A stretch of DNA of 64,000 bases from Triops longicaudatus (Eukaryota; Arthropoda; Branchiopoda; Notostraca; Triopsidae), in assembly GCA_022885665.1 (NCBI GenBank), contig JAGQDJ010000073.1, forward strand, positions 274,560 through 338,559, given 5' to 3'. The notes under the pieces are model-generated. The model was not told where the DNA came from. It did no database searches and saw nothing but the letters and a program-made list of their open reading frames with translations. The position numbers were made by a program, and so were the translations under genes. Within the stretch, counting starts at the first letter, position 1, and each line of letters starts with the position of its first letter. Positions 50,201 to 64,000 of this stretch are shown piece after piece.

Positions 50201-50403
50201 AGGTGCGCCACTATACGGGCGCAAAAAGTGGCTTGTAATAAAGCCACCTCGCAAATAAAAACTCTAAGCTTATTAGATTCGCCTAATTAAAAATATTAAA
50301 CAAATAAAAAATCAATTTCTTATTTAAAAAATAGCAGAAATTGACTAGAAAAATTGTTCAGATATCGTTTTATAGTATAACATTGTAATACAGTGTTACC
50401 ACA

Positions 50404-50441
50404 GTTTCTGTATTGAAACATTTCCTGGCAATAATTAAATT
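50404..50441. repeat. Direct repeat flanking the intronless GPCR (copy A)
   Basis: GTTTCTGTATTGAAACATTT followed by CCTGGCAATAATTAAATT; 35 of 38 bases match copy B at 52728-52765 in the same orientation. Confidence 0.85.
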
Positions 50442-51146
50442 CACAATCGTTCACACAAGATGTATCAATAATGTCACAAAGGAGGAAAGCACAGAAAACT
50501 TTGTTAAAGCCGAGTTTCGTTAAAAATACACACATAAAAGGAACATGTTTTAAGGGTAGCGACAATGTGTTAGAATTTTTGAGCGAATCACCCCGTTTTC
50601 CTAAACTCGTTTTAAAGCGATTAGGCTGTCAAAAACTAAGGGTAAAAAACGAAAGCAATTATTTATACATCTGTCACAAATTCGAAGAGAGCGACAAAGT
50701 TTGTTTCGTGGAGGGATTTTTGAAATGCATGAATTCAATAATACGAGTAATAAATAACAGAAAAGTGCTTTCCCGCCCCTCACCCCCTTGAAACTTTCGC
50801 CTCCAGGCATATAACTCACAAAAGTGCTTGCTTACCCCGCATGCAACGCCCCCTAGCTTTGTAGACACAATTTATAACTGTTACACGCAACCTCGACTTA
50901 CTATACTACTTTAACAATGAATCTCCTATAAAAAATCAATAAAATTCCTTCAGTATATTTCTTCCCTATTGCCCCTAATATTATTTATACATTTCAAAAA
51001 ATAAATTCTTATATAACAAAATATTGACCAGATTTTTTTAAATAATGTCTCATTCTTTTAATTTTTTTCTTTGCTTTTTTATTTTTCTTTAATTTTAATT
51101 TATTATTTTTTTTAACCCGAAATAAAGAAAACTCATTACAGACGGG

Positions 51147-52175
51147 TTAACAAGGGGTAGTAATGAATTTATGGACAACAACACGCGTTTCACTGATTGC
51201 AATGTTTAAATTATCTATAACTACCGCATCAACCCTATTTTTTCGTTTTGAACACGGTAACGCCATTTGTAAAACGACAAATAAGCTTCTGTGGGATTCT
51301 TGGTGATTTACAAAGTACAGCATAGCTGGTAAAAAGTGTATTATGTGGACAAATATTGAAGACAATTCCTGGAAGAAAAACTCTTGTTCAGTAGGCAGAA
51401 TGTCGGGGTCGATGATATTCCAAATCTGCGCCATGAGGATAGCGCCTTCCAGTGCAATTGCTGTTAACGCCGAAGTACGAGCATCGACGAGGTTCACCTT
51501 CCTGATGGAAAAAAGCGGAAGCTGTCCAGCCAGGATTGCCCGAAACTTTAGCAGAATTCGAAAATACGCTAAGCCAAGCAGCATTATCCAGATATGCGAA
51601 CTGAGTACGATTGGCCAGTAATTCTTGTACGATCTCGTAAACCGCGTGGCACAGAGAGTGACACGGATGCCTTTGTCCAATGGAGGCTCGAAAAAGTACC
51701 GGACACCGGTGTAAAGTACCGTCGTACTTATGACGAACACTAACGGCATTACTGTAATGGTCTTTTGGCGGAAATTCTGCAGAAATCGGTAGTGGAACAC
51801 GTACATGTACCGCAGAAGGCCCAATGCAATGATAAATACACATGACAGGGCGCAAAAGGTGAAAACGTACCAGTCGTACAAAGTACACAGTACTGGATTT
51901 CGGTCACTGGTGGTTAACATGTAAAGATAGAGAGGGACAGCAATAGTTATTGCTGCGAGACCGGTGAACGACTGGTACGCTATTAAATGGTTTACTGCCG
52001 TCCAGCCATTTTTAGAGAGTGAAATAAGAATGCAGAGAACGGCCGAGTTGTACAAAGTACCGCAAACGAAAATTGCACCGTATAAAATCGCGAGTACGTT
52101 AACTTGCCATAAGGTCGTTGGACCAAAAGTTGGAGTTGGATGCGATACGTTGGTGTCTAAAATGGCTTCACTCAT
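51147..52175 (-). CDS. Intronless orphan rhodopsin-like GPCR
   Basis: A 342-codon single-exon frame from ATG to stop. Seven hydrophobic helices are evident: TM1 about 27-54, TM2 62-87, TM3 95-121, TM4 140-162, TM5 188-212, TM6 238-258, TM7 268-290. A short N-terminus has an NVS glycosylation site. TM1 has the Asn expected at the N1.50 position (GTLYNSAVL). The TM3 end reads ALGLLRYMYVF, so the Asp/Glu of the DRY motif is replaced by Leu while Arg is kept. TM7 ends PAMLYFVNH rather than NPxxY. Cysteines VLCTLY (TM3 start) and VTLCATR (second outer loop) could form the class A disulphide. The ligand is unknown; I read it as a divergent, lineage-specific class A receptor. Without introns it could be a retrocopy or simply a single-exon gene. 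The GPCR call is secure, the class moderately so. Confidence 0.85.
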   Translation of the reverse strand: MSEAILDTNVSHPTPTFGPTTLWQVNVLAILYGAIFVCGTLYNSAVLCILISLSKNGWTAVNHLIAYQSFTGLAAITIAVPLYLYMLTTSDRNPVLCTLYDWYVFTFCALSCVFIIALGLLRYMYVFHYRFLQNFRQKTITVMPLVFVISTTVLYTGVRYFFEPPLDKGIRVTLCATRFTRSYKNYWPIVLSSHIWIMLLGLAYFRILLKFRAILAGQLPLFSIRKVNLVDARTSALTAIALEGAILMAQIWNIIDPDILPTEQEFFFQELSSIFVHIIHFLPAMLYFVNHQESHRSLFVVLQMALPCSKRKNRVDAVVIDNLNIAISETRVVVHKFITTPC

Positions 52176-52727
52176 GTTAACAGTGCTTCACGGTGTACTA
52201 GGAAAGACTGCCGAAGAAATTGTTGGGTACGTGTCAGATATGTACCAGCTTCGTTGTCGTAATTTTTACTTTCTTACGTTACCAGACAACCGCTGCACTA
52301 ATACGTAGTTACGCTGAGTGCGTCATTTGGTGGTTGTTGTGTTTCTGTCACCAGTTACAAGTTACCTACGCAATACAAGGCTGCAATGACGGATTTTTCC
52401 TGAAATAGCGTGTAATAAAGCACAGGTGCTGGAAATCATGTACCCAAACGTGTTTGTCGATAGCGACCGGACTTACGGTACAGTGATCCTGCCAGAAGAT
52501 ATTCATCCGCGAGAATCATTTGTGTTATTTAGATGATTTCCGGCACTTGTTTACGTGTATTGAATTTCTGGAAATTAGAGGACGTAATTTATAACGCACC
52601 GTCAGATGGGGTTATTCTGAACACGTGGGGTAACTTTGAACACTTTATTTTCTGTAGCTCTTCAAAGTGGAATATATTGTGTCTTTAGGTTCAGCGATAA
52701 ACAAGCTTTCTTAGCATACAACACTAA

Positions 52728-52765
52728 GTTTCTGTATTGAAACGTTTCCTGGCAACAATTGAATT
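52728..52765. repeat. Direct repeat flanking the intronless GPCR (copy B)
   Basis: GTTTCTGTATTGAAACGTTT followed by CCTGGCAACAATTGAATT; partner of 50404-50441, with the GPCR gene lying between them. Confidence 0.85.
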
Positions 52766-52919
52766 TCTGAGACTTTTTTGGCACATTTTATGCTTCTTGG
52801 AACTTTCACTACCATTAAACGACTGTGGTAGTTAGATGCTCCGCTTTTTTAAAAAAATGACACTAAATGGACTAGTCTTTGAATTAAATAATCAAAACAC
52901 GGTCATAACCTTTTACCTG

Positions 52920-53700
52920 CAGAAAATTCGATGTTCAAAATTAACCAGCAAACTCTGACCCTTCTCCCGTGTTATAGCTTATGGCTTCTCCGAGTCTTGC
53001 GAAGAGAGCATAAATTTTGTCATAGATGCTAAAACTGGGTTTACATCTTCAAAATATAGCATTTGCAAGCATGTGTTCGTAGATAATACATCTATAAATA
53101 ATATGTATTACTTTAGTGTTTATATTATTTCCTAGTGTTTACCTGTAGTCAAATCCGATGTTCAAAATTAACCAGCAAACTGTGACCCTTTTCCCGTGTT
53201 ACAGCTTACGGCTTTTTAGAGGCTCGCGAAGAGCGCATACATTTTGTCATAAATGCTAAAACTGGGTTGACATCTTCAAAATGTAGCATTTACAAGCATT
53301 TGTAAGTAGGTAATACATCTATAAATAATATTTATTTAATTTTCCCGTTTTTTAATGTTTACCTGTAGTCGAATTCAATGCTTAAAATTAACCAGCAAAC
53401 TCTGACCCTTCTCCCGTGTTATAGCTTATGGCTTTTCCGAGTCTTGCGAAGAGAGCATAAATTTTGTCACAAATGCTAAAGCTGGGCTTATAACTTCAAA
53501 CTATACCATTAACAAGCATGTGTTAGTAGGTAATACATCTTTAAATAATATTTATTTGATTTTACCGTTTTTTAGTGTTCGCCTGTAGTCAAATTCGATG
53601 TTCAAAATTAACCAGCAAACTCTGACGCTTTTCCTATGTTATAGCTTACAGCTTTTGCTGAGGCTCCCAAAATGGGCGTAAATTTTAGGTTCAAAATGTA
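52920..53700. repeat. Four-copy tandem repeat, unit about 220 bp
   Basis: The phrase (T/C)AATG or GATG followed by TTCAAAATTAACCAGCAAAC recurs at 52931, 53158, 53378 and 53598, giving spacings of 227, 220 and 220. Each unit continues with TGACCCTT(T/C)TCCCGTGTTA(T/C)AGCTTA and ...TTTTGTCA(T/C)A(A/G)ATGCTAAA; the last copy is truncated. It lies about 0.75 kb upstream of the intronless GPCR. A diverged single copy exists at about 31040-31125, so the family is dispersed. Confidence 0.92.
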
Positions 53701-54267
53701 AAGTTTTTTATTAGGTTTATTTGAGTTTTACTTTGGTTTATATCTTGAAACTTTTGCACGTTTAAGTGTAATGAACGCACCTAAATGTAAATTTATGTAA
53801 TATTTGCATTTTCTAGCAATTTGTTTTTCACGCAACTATTTTTTTCTCCATTGGACCTCTTAATTTCTCTTAATTGCTTAATAGTCGCTCTATAATAACC
53901 GCGTAATACTTTCTGTAATTTTCTTTAATATGACAACGAAAACCTTGCAACGTATTTTTTATTTTTATTTATTTTTATTATTTTCCAGTTTTTTCCAACT
54001 TGTTGCGTAAAATTATTCATTTCCTAGAATAAACTCCAAACACCCCCTGTGAAAACACAAATAAGGTTATCCGCCCTCCTCACTCTGGGGTAACTGCATT
54101 GTGCTTTACAGCTACCATAACCCTTACCTCCACCCTTAACCCCTCCCTACCCTCTCTTGAAGTAATCCACCCTCATTTCCTATTCCATATCCTCGCTCTC
54201 CGGTGCAAAGAAATTTGCAAAGGAAAGCTCTATATCTCCAAGCTAGAAAATGCATAATAAAACTTAC

Positions 54268-54430
54268 AGTAGCCCAGGTTTCTTTTACGGGTATATGCCG
54301 GCGTTCGTCGTTCGACGCTCGGTTCTACTGCAGCTGTGTATGTGGAGCTCAAGGGAGGTAAGAGGGGATTTCGATTGTCAACTTTTCGCTGCCTGGTCAG
54401 CAAACTTGGCAATTGAATTCCGAGGGTAGG
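54268..54430 (-). CDS. Putative 163-bp exon with strong splice sites, unrecognised
   Basis: Bordered on the minus strand by a long pyrimidine tract ending CACCCTCAG| and by the near-ideal donor TACT|GTAAGT. One frame is open throughout (PTLGIQLPSLLTRQRK...AVEPSVERRTPAYTRKRN); the others have stops. The RQRK and TRKR stretches resemble basic processing sites, but this is only a remark. It could also be a 5' UTR exon. Confidence 0.38.
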
Positions 54431-56500
54431 CTGAGGGTGAATTTGAACGCGGGGAAAGAAAAGGACTGCCAAGCGCCCAAGGGGATCAGCGGCTTCCAAA
54501 GTCATGCATGGGAAATCATACAAAGACCAGCCAATTTCCATTTTTTTACCATTTCTATCCACGTCTTTTTTTTTTTTCAACCGTCCCCAACCCACCCTGC
54601 CATCACCCCCTGTTCTCCGAGTTGCACATTTCGATTGACAGAAAAATCTCAGAATTTTATTTTTATTTCTGACAGATTTTTTTATGCTCTAATCCCCCGG
54701 AGAGTTTAAAGAGAATCGCTTTAGTTTTCTGTCTGAAAAGTACGAAACAAGAAGAAAAACTAATATATAAGAATGATAAAAACAAATATAGAAATTAGAA
54801 AATGGTAATAAGGGATAAAAAGTGTTAGACAAAAGGAAGCAAAAAAGACTGGAAAATTGATACTTTTGCATATCAAGGAAAGAAAATGGCTTTGGGGGTT
54901 TTTAGCACGCGAACGGGGGTATTGTTATCAGCCACGGTGCAGTTAATAGTGTGAAATTAGCGTTTGTTCGAGCAGAAGGTGATGGGGCTGGAAGGGTTGG
55001 AAACGGATCTTGGTGAAATGAAGAAAATCTTTGGGGAGAGTATTGTTTTCAGGTTGAAAAAGGGGGAGGAAAGGAGAGAATTTGAGAGCAAAGAGACGAG
55101 CACACACAGACAACACAAGAGAAAGCCTGCCAGCTTAAGCTGCTAAGAAGCCAGGCAAATTAGGGCCTTCTCTGTCTCTGGGTTCTCTCTTTCCTTTACA
55201 CACATACACACAGTTGGTTGCCGACCCCCTTGGCCACCCTAGCGTTCCCTTTTGGCGGGTGCGTTTGGTCTTGTGGGAGAAGCTGGCGTAATGAAAGGAT
55301 TAGGGAACGTGGGACGCCTGTCTCGCCAACACTAAGCTCTTTCAAAGGATAAAAAAGTACGACACACAAAGTGGGAAAAACAGCCTTCAAGTTCTTAAAT
55401 CTTCGTCTTGCTTACTGCTTCATTCGCTAGCCCCAGAATGGAGAATGTCTTTTATTTCCTAGCCGCTCAAATTCAATATTCCTCGGCACCTATGCAACTT
55501 TTTAAAGCTTACCCAACGGTTATTTATGGCGGAAAACAGCTTTTTATTAACAAAGGGAAAAATGAGAAGAAAGAGTTTTCGAAGAATTTCAGAAAGTGAT
55601 TTGGTTGAGTCATATATCGTGTTTTAATGAGGTTTTGAGGAAAGCTTTACCATCTAGCGGTTGTTCCGCTAACTAGTAAGGGAATATTTTTACCAAGCAA
55701 ACAAGTGTGAAAGAGTTTCACATTGGGTCCAATTTAGCTACTTAAACCGACCTTAACTAGTAGCTCCTCATATTGATATCTAGAATAATAGTCTTCTACT
55801 GGCCTGTAGTAATTCTAATCTTAAGTTTCATTCAGGCTCCAACGAAGTCTCTTAGCTCAGCACTTCTGACGCCGCGATTATGTCTCCCTCTTTTGTGTTT
55901 CTATATAATTTTCTTTGTACTTCCATTAACGAATCTCATTCAATCCCTCACGAGTATGCTATCAAAGAATGTTTTAAGTAAGAAAAACTAATACGAATAT
56001 ACGTCATTCGTATTTTCCAGTGCTTGTGCCAATTCGGCTAAACAAAACAGTAATATTTCTGAATGAGCCCGACAGATGGCTCCGTCGACTTGAAAACAAA
56101 GAAGGCGATTGTTCGTTTTTTTTTCTACGTACTTTATTATACCACGCTCGTTAAAACTTTACAATTTACCCAACACTCCCCAAACCATTATCTCAACTTT
56201 TTATGTAGTTTTAATGTATAAACAACTCGTCAACTCCGTTTAACGGTTAGGGACGGAACGGTATAAACTCTGTAAAAATGGCTCTAAGCTTTTTTTCTAA
56301 ATCATCCTATTTCAACTCTCTGCAAGCTAGTAACAAGAACAATACGTCGTTATACGTTAACGTCACTAAAACCACCATAGTTTAAGTCACTGCGTGTATG
56401 AGAAAGGTTAATAGGAAGAAAGACTGACAAATCTCCGCATCAAGGAAAGAAGGGAGGGGCTTAGCTTTTTTTTGAAATTATTAACTTGTTTTCTTTTCAG
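54431..56500. other. Intergenic stretch between the putative exon and the GT17 gene
   Basis: No exon was recognised. In particular I searched for a missing C-terminal GT17 exon (GWHCSWC-like) on the minus strand and saw none. The words ACCATCTAGCGG at 55649-55660 and CAGATGGC at 56073-56080 belong to the CTCF-like series noted in findings. Confidence 0.5.
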
Positions 56501-57622
56501 TCAGTAAAATCTCTCTCGGCAAGTGACGTCATTGGAAGCCAAGCAGGAAGCGTCGTAATTGTACCAATTTCGGAACATTTCAAACGTCACCACATTCGCT
56601 GCACGCCTATCTTCTTTCGTAATGGGAAAAGCTGCAGTAGATGGCGTCACTTGATGCAAGCTAAGTGGCAGCGGGTAATGGTCGTAAATTTTCAAGAAAA
56701 AAAGTAACTCTCTCGTCGGTCGATCGTCCTCTTTGGTGTAGATAACCAAGTCATCTAAACGCACATCTCCGAGCTGCTTCACACCTTGACGAGTTAGCCA
56801 CGCCTCTACGTCCTTCTCCTTAGACGAAACGTTTAACTCACTTTCTTCATCTTTAGGAGGATCCAGTTCCACTAAACTGGTTTCGGTCGGATCTTGGCCC
56901 CCATTCCGACTACTCCATTGCCGGATAAAAGTTTTATCCATCGTTAAGGGCTCTAGCGCGAAACCTGGTTCCGGCGAGCGCCGCTGGGCGGCGTACTGTC
57001 GGTACAGCGCCTCGGGCATAACGTACGCTATCTGGTTTTGTTTTTTTCTGAGCCAGCCTCGCTTTAACCGAGCTAAAAGCGTGTCAGAATGGTTGGAAAA
57101 TAAATCTTGTACTACAAAGGCGTCGACGACGTCGGCTAAAGCCATTACGCGCGCTTCGAGCGCTTCAGGACGCGTAGCGGAGAAGAAGTAAATTAAGCGG
57201 CGCGGGAAGTGTCGCAAGGCCACTTGGGGGACCACAGAGTCGTTCAGACGAAGGGTAGAGGGTATACTACACTGAGGACCGTAATAGGCAATGTTGCACG
57301 GGCACGTCGAAGTCACTGGAGGGTTACGCTGCGCGTTTGGCTCGGAGGGAGTGGCAAGGCCAGGGCGGTAGCAAAGCAAGGCATCGTGTGAAAGGGGTAA
57401 CTTGATAAAAGGCAATTGGACAGGGCGATCGGGTAAGTGCAGGATCTCGGGCCACAATAGGTCCTGGTGGGCAAATTTCGGGCTCCAGATTGCGTAGTAG
57501 ATCGCGTCTGATAAAACAATTTGTTTAGCTACTAAAATCACTAACACTATTAGAGTTAAACTTCCCAAAAGGAACGGCAGACTGCGTTTTTGACGCATGG
57601 TGAGATTCTGAAGACGGTGCAA
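56501..57622 (-). CDS. GT17-family (MGAT3-like) glycosyltransferase, truncated or degenerate
   Basis: A single-exon frame of 373 codons. Residues 14-34 are a signal anchor (type II, Golgi-like). CPCNIAYYGPQC (107-118) matches the Cys-rich EGF-like motif before the catalytic domain of bisecting GlcNAc-transferase III. PRRLIYFFSATRPEALEARV (140-159) followed by ALADVVDAFVV matches the start of the GT17 domain, and WLTRQGVKQLGDVRLDDLVI (275-294) plus LFFLKIYDHYPLPLSLH (307-323) continue it. MGAT3 transfers beta-1,4-GlcNAc to the core mannose of N-glycans. Here the acidic DDADEIP-type site reads KEDDRPT, a low-complexity acidic insert interrupts 216-270, and the second half of the domain (the GWHCSWC region) is absent before a stop. 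I found no later exon. It may be a dying or pseudoenzymatic copy. It ends 376 bp downstream of the adhesion GPCR. Confidence 0.72.
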   Translation of the reverse strand: MHRLQNLTMRQKRSLPFLLGSLTLIVLVILVAKQIVLSDAIYYAIWSPKFAHQDLLWPEILHLPDRPVQLPFIKLPLSHDALLCYRPGLATPSEPNAQRNPPVTSTCPCNIAYYGPQCSIPSTLRLNDSVVPQVALRHFPRRLIYFFSATRPEALEARVMALADVVDAFVVQDLFSNHSDTLLARLKRGWLRKKQNQIAYVMPEALYRQYAAQRRSPEPGFALEPLTMDKTFIRQWSSRNGGQDPTETSLVELDPPKDEESELNVSSKEKDVEAWLTRQGVKQLGDVRLDDLVIYTKEDDRPTRELLFFLKIYDHYPLPLSLHQVTPSTAAFPITKEDRRAANVVTFEMFRNWYNYDASCLASNDVTCRERFY

Positions 57623-57998
57623 GATTCTGAAGAATGGTGCAACACCATGGCACGCAAAGAGAACTGGTAATTAAACCATGGCAGTAAACAAAGAACGGAT
57701 CACTTGGTTTTGTTTACGTGCTTTTTGGATTAGAAAGTACTATGTGCAGGTATCCGACGCTTTTGAGGAAGCCTAATGGTTGTAGTGTATGTGACTACCG
57801 CTAGATGGCGTAAGATACGCGCTTTGCCCAGACGTAGCCAGAAACGGATTCGGAAAAAATCAAAATGAAATGTTTCGAATCTATTTCGGTAACTCAAATC
57901 ATGAATTATTACAGCAATAATAAGCGAGCCGGTACATGGTAAAAGCAACTATATAGTTCATGGAATTAACGGCGATTATAGGCGATATATGAGAAGTT

Positions 57999-63921
<5,923 letters not shown>

Positions 63922-64000
63922 CTGAGAGCAGAGAAAAATTATAATCGTATATTATAATCCATATAATAATATATATAATCCATAATAATATAATATATAT

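Overview
This window is nuclear DNA of an animal. It is AT-rich, genes are split by introns with GT/AG borders that keep phase, and most of the sequence is non-coding. The gene families (a Dpr-interacting-protein-like Ig cell-adhesion molecule, RacGAP50C/MgcRacGAP, Ral, an adhesion GPCR, Ty3/Gypsy and hAT elements) fit a protostome invertebrate. The style of the Ty3/Gypsy pol is reminiscent of arthropod, perhaps chelicerate, elements, but the species cannot be fixed from this sequence. Every gene I can support lies on the minus strand.

Left end (0.5-3.8 kb): the last two coding exons of a Ral small GTPase and the first three coding exons of a centralspindlin RacGAP sit on the same strand. Ral exon 1 and the rest of RacGAP are not visible. 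Next comes a transposon cluster (4.3-10.25 kb). It holds a 184-bp hAT MITE with a perfect 8-bp target duplication, a decayed Ty3/Gypsy element, and, apparently inserted in its 5' LTR, a hAT element with transposase remnants. That hAT element is itself split by a second hAT MITE with a perfect 8-bp duplication.

Middle (17.2-28.9 kb): eight phase-compatible exons encode a secreted or cell-surface three-Ig-domain protein of the DIP/lachesin/IgLON type. Its second Ig domain carries an exon-encoded insertion of about 134 residues, which is the most striking protein feature here. The introns and flanks are rich in ATTACTGCAGTAAT-like words, AAT microsatellites and dispersed repeats. From 29 to 41 kb I see no convincing gene. 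From 41 to 54.4 kb a scatter of open, splice-bordered blocks may be exons of one unrecognised minus-strand gene.

Right end (51-64 kb): an intronless rhodopsin-like orphan GPCR lacking the DRY Asp is flanked by a 38-bp direct repeat and followed by a four-copy tandem repeat of about 220 bp. Then come a truncated, motif-poor GT17 (MGAT3-like) gene and a large adhesion GPCR (two C-type-lectin-like domains, HRM-like, GAIN/GPS, 7TM) that runs off the right edge. One intron of the adhesion GPCR holds a 660-nt nearly pure T tract. CTCF-like words of the form CTAGATGGCG or AGGTGGCGC recur, especially around 55.6-60.6 kb.

The genes do not form an operon. Ral and RacGAP are cytoskeletal or trafficking regulators; the DIP-like protein and the two receptors act in cell-surface recognition.
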